DNA of 64,000 nt. Origin: Berberis thunbergii. Lineage: Eukaryota; Streptophyta; Magnoliopsida; Ranunculales; Berberidaceae. The notes under the pieces were generated by a model that saw nothing but the letters and a program-made list of their open reading frames with translations, had not been told where the DNA came from and ran no database searches. The DNA lies in NCBI GenBank assembly GCA_003290165.1, contig QNQO01001153.1, positions 186,001 through 250,000 on the forward strand. Reading direction: 5' to 3'. Positions 19,118 through 30,520 of the stretch are shown piece by piece (within the stretch, counting starts at the first letter, position 1; the number at the start of each line of letters is the position of its first letter). A program made the translations under genes and the position numbers.

Positions 19118-19433
19118 GGCTCTGATACTAGATTGTTAATAGTTGCCTAATAAGGTCTAAAATCATCTACTAGAGATATGGACATGTTGGAGAAGAATGA
19201 TAGAAGTTATTCGGTATATGATCTTGAAGTTGTCATCAACCCTTATATAGAATGAGATGGGCTGCAATTGTTTAGAGATTTGTTTTAATTATAACTAACT
19301 ACCTTGGTTATTCTCCATCATGTATTAAATCTGTACTTCCATTCTCTATTGGAGAAACATATTAACACCTACTTTCTATGTGACCACCCTCTAATCTTCC
19401 TAATCCAGACGCATTAAGTACAAATTTTCAACA
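19118..19433 (-). mobile_element. copia-type 5' LTR with primer-binding site
   Basis: On the minus strand a 300-bp block starts TGTTGAAAATTTG (19433) and ends ACTATTAACA (19134). Three bases later comes TAGTATCAGAGCC (19130-19118), one mismatch from the tRNA-Met primer site TGGTATCAGAGCC. The internal domain stops at once, because the CACTA terminus (19114) adjoins it. This suggests that CACTA inserted directly behind the primer site and that the rest of the copia element was lost. Confidence 0.65.
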
Positions 19434-19550
19434 GCTTTCATATGGCTACGAATTAAGTAGTGGAGGACACATTAATCATTGATATGATTTTTGGAATGTG
19501 CTTGAGAAAACATTTCATCAGTAGGATTCGAAACAACATCAATACTCTAG
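19434..19550. other. short spacer
   Basis: No feature recognised. Confidence 0.4.
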
Positions 19551-20098
19551 TGATGATACATAAAAAGGTCACACCCCGAAGCCGTACACGTGTCATGATG
19601 ATCTCGAGGAATCACAACCTCAAGCGTCAACCCAACACTGATCCGCCCCAAGCGGTTCTAAGCCCTCCCAACTACAGTCCGCTAGGTAGACCCAAACTCT
19701 CATAGGCTCACACATCTCACAACTATCCTCAATACTCGTAAGTCCTTTTCAGGCAAGTATCTCAAGGATTAGCTTAGGACAAATAACTACAACTGTTATC
19801 TGTTTCCAACAAAGAAGTAAACACAGAGTATCTTCCACAAAGGGAAACTCCCTTCTACGAATTACTCTTGGATTTGGAATTATCTCCCGCATATCTAGGA
19901 GCATGGAGCTAACAAGGTACTTCCCTCCTACAGCACGACTTTTATTTAGGGATTTCCACAAAAATCTCCGTCCTAAACTATGCCTACGATGGCCTGGTAG
20001 AACCAGAACTCTTTGCATTATAAATAAGACATGAGGTTGTTAAGCTAAGGTACGCTACAAATTTTCTGTTACAACATTACACCTTCCTCAGATAAGGC
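19551..20098 (+). mobile_element. truncated Tat-lineage LTR (same family as Tat-B/Tat-D)
   Basis: It starts TGATGATACAT and is collinear with 39,164-39,720: shared ACACGTGTCATGATGATCT, AACTATCCTCAATAC and ACAACATTACACCTTCCTCA. Homology ends at 20,098, so about 140 bp with the 3' end of the LTR are missing and a LINE remnant follows. Confidence 0.75.
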
Positions 20099-20499
20099 AT
20101 TCTTGCCTAATAAGGGCACTAGTTTTTCCATTAACAAGGAGAAGCTGAAGGCTTTGAAAATATCCAGAATAAAGCTCCACTCAACCCTATCATGTGCTTT
20201 CGCCATATCCATTTTAAATGCCAACTAACCTTGTTTTCTTCCTTTTAAAACTATTAAATTGATAGTGGTTTCTTAGACGACGCCAAATTTATCGTCAATG
20301 AGCCTTCTATGGATGAAAAACCATTTTTAAAAATGCATTTTTGGAGATGATGTTTTCAACTGTTTGCAAGGATTATAGAAGTAATTGTAAAAGGTGTTCC
20401 AATAGCTAATGGTTCATATTTGAATATTGAGAAAATGTGAACTGTTTGGGAATGAGATATGTAATTGAATTGCAAGGTGGTATGGATGTGCATATAGGT
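20099..20499 (-). pseudogene. LINE reverse transcriptase fragment, downstream part (LINE-1)
   Basis: On the minus strand FIHRRLIDDKFG and LAFKMDMAKAHDRVEWSFIL match the reverse-transcriptase core of plant L1-type LINEs (usually G-R-x-I-x-D-N, then K-x-D-M-x-K-A-Y-D-R-[VM]-x-W). Frameshifts and stops are frequent. The piece ends at the Tat-A insertion at 20,499. Its upstream continuation is at 36,201-36,520, so it was one LINE before that insertion. Confidence 0.7.
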
Positions 20500-21013
20500 T
20501 GATGCATCCAAAATCCGTTCTCCTATAAGTATGACCTACAAAACAAAGGTTAAATTGCCAAAGACCACCTTTTTGGTGGCAGAAGGCACTCCAATGCTTA
20601 AGTTAGTAACTCGGTTGGAGATGGAGAAAAATCTAGACAAAACTCAGTTAAAGTTGCATACCTTTGTCGAGTGTTCACTTTATCTTATAAAATGGTCGTT
20701 GTGAGGTGCAATGAGAGGGGATGTTCTTCGTAACAGTCTCCTTCTTTATAAAGATACGTCCTCGGAGGCGTAATTCCCACCACGACTCTTTTTCTTTGTA
20801 ACGTTCCTCATTTTTAAGGGAGAACTTTATTGTGCCTAGATTTGGGCCTTTAAATAAGAGTTATTCTGACGGGCCCTATTTGAGCTTGTTTTGACTGGAT
20901 TTGCCCTTTTTGGGCTTTATGAATTGGCCTAGTTTTGGGATACTTGATCTCCGTGATGGATGATTCCTGCTACGTGTACGACTACAATATTCATCTTATT
21001 TGATGTATCATCA
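20500..21013 (-). repeat. Tat-A 3' LTR
   Basis: It is collinear with 35,661-36,195 and visibly more diverged than the two Athila LTRs are from each other. It contains the hairpin CCACCTTTTTGGTGG (20565-20579). Confidence 0.85.
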
Positions 21014-21262
21014 GCTAATCTCCCCTTTAGTTAGTGGGTATGCGAACGTGGCCACTAACTTGGTGACAGTTGGATATCGATTTCATCATTGACTCTCATC
21101 AATGCTATTAGTAGCTTTTGAGTTGGTATCCCGATTCTTGTTCGTCCATTCATTTTTCATGTGTATTTTGTGCAATCATCGTATCTCGCATATTGTCCTA
21201 TAAGCAGTCTATTCGTTGTTCGGCTGTATAAAAGGAGGTGTGATTGATTTGTTTGTTTCTTT

Positions 21263-21796
21263 ATGCTATCTTTGAAATTAGGACTTAATTTTCTTTCTTC
21301 TTCATTTTTCTTGCTCTTCTGTTCCTTTACGATGTCTGTCGGCAATATACTAGACAGTGAGGTGTTTGTTTCATGTGAAGCTTACTTCTCACCCAGGAAG
21401 GCTTTTCAAACAACATTGGACAATGTTCGTTCTGATTATGATTTGCCATCCGACCTCGAGATCGTTCAGCTCAGGCTTGTCGTCCAAGGTTTGGGTATAT
21501 TGCACTCTATCCATTCATGTTCTTGTCCGAACTTCAAATCCCATTTCCAGAGTTGTTTTGGGACTATCTAAACTTTTTGGGCACACTTCCTGCTCAAATG
21601 GATCCTAATGGTTGGATGGTTATGGTTTTTACTTATGCGAGAGCCGTTGTTTCTAACATTCCCTTGATTGTTAGGGTTCTGCATTCTGTGGTTGGTCTGC
21701 AGGATACCAAAGATATTTGTTTTCTTTGTTCTACTATCTGTTTTGGCAAGCTCAATAATGACATCAGAGACTGGTCGAGATTTTGGTTTTATGCTG
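21263..21796 (+). pseudogene. Tat-A opposite-strand ORF, N-terminal part
   Basis: An ATG at 21332 opens MSVGNILDSEVFVSCEAYFS and DYDLPSDLEIVQLRLVVQGL. A one-base slip near 21,496 moves to the frame with FMFLSELQIPFPELFWDYLN and LGTLPAQMDPNGW. The F-x-x-E-L-x-x-P-x-x-x-x-x-x-x-x-x-L-x-x-[LF]-G-x-x-P-x-Q-x-x-P-N-[GS]-W pattern is the putative gypsy-type transposon domain (Transposase_28) found in extra ORFs of Tat elements. Its function is unknown. The frame runs into the Athila insertion at RFWFYA and continues at 30,521. Confidence 0.7.
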
Positions 21797-23585
21797 TGAT
21801 ATTCACATAATTATTACATAATATATCCCTTAATTTATACATGTTAGTGTTTCGATTATTATATTTTATAATAATTATTTTGTTTTCATGTCTTTGTAGG
21901 AATTTGAGCGTAAACGATGAAATCATATTAAGGCGACAAGTTAAGGAACGACAATTAGTCGATTCCAACGGTGGTATAAAGCAGTCACAAACCTAAACCC
22001 AAAACCTAATTCATAACCTAAACCCGAAACCTAATTCATAACCTAAACCCAAACCTAATGCCAAGCCCAATCCTTCTCCAAATTATACATTGATGAATCA
22101 TTCCCTCATTTCATCCCTATTCATCTTGATAATTTTCTATAAATAGAAGATAATAGGGTGAGAAAAGAGGGAGGAAGAGAAGGGAAGAAAAAGAATTAGA
22201 AAAATATCAAAACCTCTTCCTCCAAATTGATTCTCATCACCCTCAAAGGTGATTATCTCAAGGTGATTCACAATCACCATCATCACCTATTCATCTCTCA
22301 CTCACTCAACAATCACCACCTCGCCACCACCATCACCCGAGCACCACCACCACCTCCACCTCCGGACAACACAACCGCCACCACCGTGAAACAGGGGCGT
22401 TGTTTCACGTCAAATCTTCACCATCACCGTCCCTGTCCCTCTCCCTGTCCATCATCCATCAACCAACATCATCCATCACCTCCGCACGAGCACCAGGACA
22501 ACAGACCGAGAACCACCAGCACAACCATCGCGAAACAGAGCCTCACCGCGGCTCTGTTCCACCTCGCGACAGAGCCACAGTAGGAGTCTCCTTCCTGTTC
22601 TCTCTATCTATTTTTGAGTTTCTTATTGCATATCTCTCTTCTTTTGCAGGTTTTGGAGACGTTTGGAGGACGGACGGTCGCGAGGAGCGAAGAACAGCAC
22701 CGCGAGCAGCGCTGTTGCGCTGGAGAAGAAGGTGGAGCGAGCTATGTACTGTAGCAGAGGCTGGAGAATTGGTCAAATTCTGTTATTGGCTATTCACACC
22801 CCCGGTTTTGATCTGTACCACCACAGAGCGTTTTGGGACCATTTTGTCTCGGGATTCGTGTTCGAACCACCTGCTGATCTGCTGAGTACCACCACATCGA
22901 GTTTGTGACAAACTAAATGAGTTGTATAAGTTATGTTGATTTATTTTACTGAATTGTGTGCTTAATTGTTAATTACAATTTATTTCTGAAATTTTGATAA
23001 ATTGCTTTCACCCTTCATTTTCGAGAAATTAATCTTGATATGTTTGGTAGTTAGAATTACTCTTTATCAATATTCAAAGCATTTGCTAAAAATATTAAGC
23101 TTAAATTTTGATTAAGTGTGCCCTAAAAAGACACTTAATACTTGGTAAGAGCGTATTTGCTTGAAATAATTTGTTAATGTTTGATAGAAACATGATATAA
23201 TTTGAATTGAATTTTAACGATCACATATTCGGTGTAAGCAAGGGATTTTCATCCCTAAAGCTTCTCGTTTTTAAATTCAGTAATTTAGATTTAAATAATT
23301 TTACTAACTCATTGGTGAGTCCAAGCCCACAAACCCCATCTCATCTATCTGTTATTTTATTTTTATTTTTCTTATTTTTAATTTATTTTTAGTTTAGTTT
23401 TAAAAACATTGTACCCCCATTTTCCTTAAAATTAGTTTAGATAATTTCTAAAATTCAATTTAATCCACCTTCCTCGTGGGATCGACCCATACTTGCCGTT
23501 GTCTACCAGTTAGGCACCGTGCACTTTCGGTTATTACAAGTGAGCTGAATTAACCTATTTATTTAGGTTAGTTAAACCCGCATCA
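21797..23585 (+). repeat. Athila-like 5' LTR
   Basis: It is 1789 bp. It contains three units of a CATAACCTAAACCC-type repeat (21,990-22,060), a TATAAATAGAAG box (22,138), and a GC-richer CAC/CCA-rich block (22,270-22,580) with open frames that look compositional. It lacks a block of about 130 bp present in the other LTR at 29,366-29,495. Confidence 0.9.
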
Positions 23586-23590
23586 AGTTT

Positions 23591-23607
23591 TTGGCGCTGT
23601 TGCCGGG
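23591..23607 (+). other. primer-binding site of the Athila-like element
   Basis: TTGGCGCTGTTGCCGGG, five bases behind the LTR end. This form is common in plant Athila/Tat elements. Confidence 0.8.
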
Positions 23608-25033
23608 CAAGGTAGTGGTGTAATTGAATTTAAGATTTATTTTCACTAATTAAAAAAAACAAAATTTAAAAAAAAAAACAAAAAAAACAAAAAAAATTCT
23701 ACATTTTTTTTATTTTATTAAGTTCTTTTTACACTCATTTTGTGTTTGATTTTGCAAAATACACGCTTCTCGAGGATATTTGACGATCCTGCAAAACATC
23801 AAGCAAATTTTTATTTTTATTTTTTAATTTTTTATTTTGTGAGGAGAGTTTTAATTTTATTTTCACCTCGTTTTACGAGTGTGTGGTGTAATAATTTTTA
23901 AACTCTACTGTTTTCATTTGGTTTAATCACAAAAATAAACCCCAAAATTTTCTAAGTTAAAAGAAATTATAAGGAAGCAATTTTAATTGTTACCCAATAA
24001 TTTTTTATGATTTAGAAATCCGACTTCTAAGACCAAGACCAGTAAATTTATTTGCATGTGCTTGTGTGTTGAGTGAAACGGATAAAAAGAAGTCAGACAT
24101 TTTTTTGAATTGTGCTAACTTTTTGTGCAGATTGGAATACGCACACTATAAGCATTTCTATCACACGCAATGCATTAGCGATCCGGGTGCTTTGTGTAAT
24201 TGTTTGAAATTATGTGATTGGTTGTTTAATTTCTATAATTGTGGATGCTAAACTTTAGTAATTCATAATAAGCAGACCCAGCTTCTAAATAGAAACTGGT
24301 GGGACTTGATATCCCCACCTCATCACTCCAACTGTGTGCAACCATTAGACAAACATAATTAAAATCAATTAGTAAGTTAGATAGAGCCATCTTTTAGGTA
24401 CGGTGTTCATAGGACAACCAAGACCAAGGTGAATCCAATAATTTTTGTGTTGACCCAAACTAAAAGTGACGATGGGTTTAATCATTCAATGAACTCCGAG
24501 AGACCACTGCCACAAGGGTAATTTACTCGGTACGCCGAGTCATAAGTAAGCTACGATCCACAAGAAGAATTGGTGTAACCAACAGTTTTTGGTTAGGAAC
24601 ACAAGCCTCAAGTGTGCATTTAACATCACATCGTTCTCACATATATTGGCTTACAGAGCGGTAGCACAAGGAAGTACTTAATTGGACCATTGTGACCTCC
24701 TTCGCTTGTGCAATAATCCGGTTTCTTTGAAACAAAACTCTAGCCTACTGATTTTGAATTTCGTGGTGTAAAGTATACACTCTTAGGATCATCTTGTAGC
24801 ACCCATTGCTCTGTAATAAAGATTACATAAGAAATAACTGTCCCCCAAAGATAAAAAGATAATTGATCTAAAAAACGTTGATTGCTTAGGGAGGCATGTT
24901 TCTTGTGCATTTATTGGTTGCTGATTGCATGTGAGCCTGTGTATATTTTTAGAGTTAGTGCTTTCAAAAAAAAAAAATTAACACAAGGGATTATCCAGCC
25001 TATTTTTCCGAGCAAGTCAATTCATTTTATGAC
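23608..25033 (+). other. Athila-like 5' internal region, non-coding
   Basis: A-rich and T-rich tracts (23,640-23,850), no gag N-terminal domain recognised. Confidence 0.5.
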
Positions 25034-26515
25034 ATGCGACGACCTGATTATGATCCATATTTAGATTATTATAACCCAGGTCTAGCCTATCATCCTGACT
25101 TCTCATGGGCTCATGGTCAGTACCATGAAGGCCCTCTAGACACTCCTCAGACTCCTCAAGCTTTCATTCCTGATAATGAGTTAGAGGATATCATGAAAAT
25201 TTTTATAGAGCGAACAGGAGAAATACTTGTGCAAAATTCTCATGATATCACAGAATTGAAAACTATTTATCAACAAAACTCTCAAGCTATCTAGAAACTT
25301 GAGATGACTGTGAGTCAGATAGCTGAGTCACTTCCTGAGATAGAGTAAGAAAAATTCCCTAGCCAATCTATTTCCAACCCAAATGGTCAATTTGAAATTA
25401 GTGGCACATCTGAGCCAGACAGTGAAGATGTCTAATCTACTACTACCCTTAGGAGTGGAAAACTGGTTGACAATTAGGTAGGAATGCCTGACATGAGTGT
25501 TACTATACCCTCACCCAATTCCTCACAGGTTGCATCCTCCTCTCATAAGAAGGCTGATAAAGCCTCATTTATTGATGAACCTGTAGATTCTGAGACACTA
25601 CAGACATCTCCTTCCCATATTGACTCCTTAGAAATATGCCTTCATAGTGACTCATGCATAGAATCAAACTGTAAACATTCTTTAGAGTCTCCCCTTGATG
25701 GTTTTCATGATACACATAACCATTTAGAGACTTGTTTGACTCACTTTAGTTTAGACTTTGATGTTGATGATTCTATTAGGGGAGTCAATGATTTGATTGA
25801 CTCAGTCCCCATTGTGGATCCTAGTTATAAATGGAAGTCTAAAGTGGAGCCTCTTCCACTCAGTGAGTCAAAACTAGTCCCATCAGTTGAGCCACTTGAG
25901 CTCGACCTTAAACAATTACCTGACACCCTCAGGTATGCGTTTTCAGGTGCTGATGATACTTTGTCTGTTATTATTTCATTTATATTGAATTCAAAACAGG
26001 TTGTTCCAAAGAAGTCGGGAGATATATCTAGTAAGAGAGTGCAATCCATAAGTAGTGTCAACTCTAGGGTTGGGGGTGTTGTTGAGTTGTCTAGACCAAT
26101 ATCTCTATGTGATTCATGTAATGAGCCTGTACCACCTGATATATCCATCGTCTCATCTACTTGCATCACATTCACATTTACTAAGGCTACTTTCACCGAT
26201 CCCTTGTGCTGTAGTGAGGATTTCAGTTTTCACCATCCTGTTGTGAAAATTATTCAATCTTCTGATTTGGAACCAGACATAGGATGTTCCCTTTTTGGAG
26301 CACGCAAGGATCATTTGTTGTGTATGACTACTGGTCACTTTTGGAATGTCCTAGTGTATTTGGTGCCCCATGTGATTGCTATATTTGGGTGGACTGATCC
26401 TCAACTGTTCAGGTTGTTGATATACGACCATGTACTAAGTGTTTGTCATGTTCTTCCTCTCCACTTTTCGATACACCATTTTTTAGGAAGAATATTTGTC
26501 GGGTTGATGACGTGA
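25034..26515 (+). pseudogene. Athila-type gag C-terminus and pol start
   Basis: The first frame (25034-25294) is Pro/Asp-rich, with SWAHGQYHEGPLDTPQTPQA. After stops at about 25,293, 25,347, 25,432 and 25,475 the reading continues: KLEMTVSQIAESLPE, KFPSQSISNPNGQ, TTTLRSGKLVDN. This is the conserved end of plant gypsy Gag (K-L-E-x-Q-[VI]-x-Q-[LI]-A, then [ST]-L-R-S-G-[KR]). The long frame 25484-26515 has ELDLKQLPDTLRYAFSGADD and TLSVIIS, the linker before reverse transcriptase. Then homology stops. The polymerase was deleted, so the element depends on helper proteins. Confidence 0.7.
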
Positions 26516-28548
26516 AACCAAGCGCTACTGGGAGGTAGCCTAGCTTTAGTTGTGTGTCTTTGCTGTTAGTCTGGATTGATTTTCGAGTACCCTATTTAGT
26601 TGTGTTTCACTCATACTCGTTAGCTCTGTAATAGTTTTGACTTACAACTTGTTTTTTTTTTTAGTTTTCTTTGTTTGTGTCAAATCTACAGTTTATCGAT
26701 TTCTAATGAAAACTCCATGATTGTTATGTTGGTGAGCCTCATTGATGGACGACTTCTTGGAAATTGGTAAAATCTTCATCGCGGCAATTCTGTTCTAACC
26801 TCCTCTCATGTACTTATTTCATTCATTTGTCAGAATTATTTTGTTAAACATTGAGGACAATGTTTGGAATAGGTTTGGGGGTAGGGTTCATGAGTCGGTG
26901 AATTTTTCGTAGTATTTTCTTTTCTTATCTTTATAAAATAAATAAATAAAAATAAAATAAAATAAAATAAAATAAAAAAGTGTTTTTTCTGTCAAGAAAA
27001 CTTGGTCTTTTGTGATTATGAAAATGTTTTATGCTCAAGAAAATGCAAGCCAACTTGACAGATTGGTATATTGATAAAGACTGAAAGTTTAGTATGATCC
27101 TTAAGTTAGATCTAGTTCATAAGATTTTTCAACTCGATTATCTTTGCACCATGAGCCATGTTAGCATAACTTGAAGTTGATGAGTGAAATATATACTAGA
27201 AAACCTTAGAATAATAGTGGAGAGTTAACCCTGAAAGCTTTGAGCCCTTCTATTTTTCTAAGGGTTATACATAAACTATGATTTTTCTTGAGTCTACATT
27301 ATCTCGTTGATGATCTCATTATTTTCATTCTTTTGATCAATTGATTTGGGAATGACATCAAAATTGAATTATAACACTAGAACTTCTTGGCTTATTCAAT
27401 TGAGATGTCATAATACTGACCCGAACTTAGGAAATGATCTAGGCATTTTTTTTTCTTTAGACCATTAACTAGCCTTTTAATTTACCCATAACATTAACCT
27501 TTTTTGTAGCCTTTTGAGCCTTAGAACAACTTTTATTTGTTAACCCATTAACCTTTACCCAACTTTTCTGGGAATGTGTATGGATGGATATACTTGGTGT
27601 CAAAAGGGTATGAAGAGCAAAATATGAGATATTTCATAAATCCTCTAAGAAAAAAAAAAAGGTTGAACAAAAGAAAAATAGAAAAAAAAATGATTCTTCA
27701 ATGAGGATAAAGATGTGAGAATGAAGAAAAAATTGATGGTGCGCAACATTGGTTTATTCTTGACAGCCCTAATTCGTATAATGGGTGTATACATTCCTAG
27801 AAACTTTTCTTAGAATCCTTTGACATTCCTCATTAACCATTACCCAAGCCCCATTACAACCCAACAAAGTCCTAGTTGATCTTAGGTAAAGGTTGGTTCT
27901 GTAGATGTGGAGATTTAATAACCAAGACCTATGGTGTTTTAATTCAACATTCCCAAAAGTAATTGATATTCCTGTCCATGAGATCATGTTCATTCCATTC
28001 TTGAAAAGTCCGTTCTTCATATTACTATATGTGAGATAATTGTTTTCCATTATTTACTCTTTTCCTTACATATAAACTGAGTAAAATACCAAATCTCTGA
28101 GTGCTTTATTGTGAGTGACATGAGAGGTTTGAAGTTAAAACAAACTTTCTACATGAGATTTAGTCATTGTTTTATTCTGAAATGAAAAGTTATGTTGATA
28201 GTGCCATCCACACACACACATTGAATTGAGGATGATTGTGAATTTGTCTCTAACTTGTGAAGAATATTAAATTATTTGAAAATTTGTTGATACACTAAAA
28301 TGACACTGTTGGTTTCTTGCATTTCTTAAAGTTTTAAAATTAACACTGTTTGACCAAGTTTTGATTGAGACAGTAATGTTTGTGGGTAACATTTCTGGAA
28401 ACCCTCACGAGACTATAACTCGTCCACTAGATGTAATCTAGGGGGTTTAAAGCCTTGTTGCACGTTTAAGGTAAGTGCAACGGATGATATCTGCGAAAGA
28501 GAGTTAGGATTTTCTTTTTATTGTTTTGCTCGAGGACTAGCAAAATAT
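26516..28548 (+). other. Athila-like 3' internal region
   Basis: It has ACATTGAGGACAATGTTTGG and GGTTTGGGGGTAGGG (26,850-26,890), a motif pair usual in the 3' untranslated part of Athila-like elements, and an (AAATA)n tract near 26,936-26,978. No env-like frame is recognised. Confidence 0.5.
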
Positions 28549-28563
28549 AGGTTTGGGGGTCTT

Positions 28564-30515
28564 TGATATTCACATAATTATTACATAATATATCCCTTAA
28601 TTTATACATGTTGGTGTTTCGATTATTATATTTTATAATAATTATTTCGTTTTCATGTCTTTGTAGGAATTTGAGCGTAAACGATGAAATCATATTAAGG
28701 CGACAAGTTAAGGAACGACAATTAGTCGATTCCAACGGTGGTTTAAAGCAGTCACAAACCTAAACCTGAAACCTAATTCATAACCTAAACCTGAAACCTA
28801 ATTCATAACCTAAACCCAAACCTAATGCCAAGCCCAATCCTTCTCCAAATTATACATTGATGAATCATTCCCTCATTTCATCCTTATTCATCTTGATAAT
28901 TTTCTATAAATAGAAGATAATAGGGTGAGAAAAGAGGGAGGAAGAGAAGGGAAGAAAAGAATTAGAAAAATATCAAAACCTCTTCCTCCAAATTAATTCT
29001 CATCACCATCAAAAGTGATTCTCTCAAGGTGATTCACAATCACCATCACCACCTATCCATTTCTCACTCACTCAGCAATCACCACCTCGCCACCACCATC
29101 ACCTGAGCACCACCACCACCTCCACCTCTAGACAGCACAACCGCCACCACCGTGAAACAGGGGCGTGACAACCCTGTTTCACGTCAAATCTTCACCATCA
29201 CCGTCCCTGTCCCTCTCCCTGTCCATCATCCATCAACCAACATCATCCATCACCTCCACCACCACCTCCGCACGAGCACCAAGACAACAGACTGAGAACC
29301 ACCAGAACAACCACCGTGAAACAGAGGCTCACCGCCGCTCTGTTCCACCTCGCGACAGAGCCACAAACCCTGCTCCTCCTCTCCTCTCTGTCCTATCTTC
29401 GTCTCGGCCTCCTTACCGTCTCTCCGCCAACGTACAACCACCACACAGCGGCTCGTCTGCGGTGCACAACCACTGCTGAAACTGGAATCGAAACAGGGAG
29501 TCTTCTTCCTGTTCTCTCTCTCTGTTTTTGAGTTTCTTATTGCATCTCTCTCTTCTTTTGCAGGTTTTGGAGACGTTTGGAGGACGGACGGTCGCGAGGA
29601 GCGAAGAACAGCACCGCGAGCAGCGCTGTCGCGCTGGAGAAGAAGGCGGAGCGAGCTATGTACTATAGCAGTACTGTAGCAGAGGCTGGAGAATTGATCA
29701 AATTCTTTTTTGGCTATTCACACCCCCGGTTCTGCTCTGTACCACCACAAAGCATTTTGGGACCATTTGTCTCGGGATTCGTGTTCAAACCACCTGCTGA
29801 TCCGCTGAGTACCACCACATCGAGTTTGTGACAAACTAAATGGGTTGTATAAGTTATTTTGATTTATTTTACTGAATTGTGTGCTTAATTGTTAATTACA
29901 ATTTATTTCTGAATTTTTGATAAATTGCTTTCACCCTTCATTTTCGAGAAATTAATCTTGATATGTTTGGTAGTTATAATTACCCTTAATCAATATTCAA
30001 AGCATGTGCTAAAAAATATTAAGCTTAAACTTTGATTAAGTGTGCCATAAAAAAATACTTAATACTTGGTAAGAGCGTATTTGCTTGAAATAATTTTTTA
30101 ATGTTTGATAGAAACATGATATAATTGGAATTGAATTTTAACGATCACATATTCGGTGTAAGCAAGGGATTTTCATCCCTAAAGCTTCTCGTTTTTCAAT
30201 TCAGTAATTTAGATTTAAATAATTTTACTAACTCATTGGTGAGTCCAAGCCCACAAAACCCATCTCATCTATCTGTTATTTTATTTTTATTTTTATTTTT
30301 CTTATTTTTAATTTTGTTTTAGTTTAGTTTTAAAAACATTGTAACCCCATTTTCCTTAAAATTAGTTTAGATAATTTCTAAAATTCAATTTAATCCACCT
30401 TCCTCATGGGATCGACCCGTACTTGTCGTTGTCTACCAGTTAGGCACCGTGCACTTGCGGTTATTACAAGTGGGCTGAATTAACCTATTTATTTAGGTTA
30501 GTTTAACCCACATCA
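28564..30515 (+). repeat. Athila-like 3' LTR
   Basis: It is 1952 bp, longer than the 5' copy mainly because it keeps the block at about 29,366-29,495. Confidence 0.9.
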
Positions 30516-30520
30516 TGCTG

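Larger units (their letters stand above)
21797..30515 (+). mobile_element. Athila-like gypsy element (non-autonomous), TSD TGCTG
   Basis: LTRs at 21797-23585 and 28564-30515 start TGATATTCACATAA and end CATCA. TGCTG flanks both sides (21792-21796 and 30516-30520). The primer site TTGGCGCTGTTGCCGGG (23591-23607) is the Athila/Tat type, and the polypurine tract AGGTTTGGGGGTCTT (28549-28563) precedes the 3' LTR. The 5-kb interior has only the C-terminal part of gag and the first residues of pol, with no reverse transcriptase or integrase. The LTRs are very similar to each other, indicating a recent insertion. Confidence 0.9.

Noticed and set aside
22227..22908. Overlapping open frames rich in His, Pro, Thr and Ser in the Athila LTR, repeated at 29,165-29,831
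   Set aside because: They lie in a CAC/CCA-rich LTR block, occur in several frames, carry no domain and differ between LTRs by frame-breaking indels.
25825..26338. Minus-strand frames inside the Athila-like interior
   Set aside because: They are shadows of the plus-strand gag/pol remnant, which carries the recognisable motifs.
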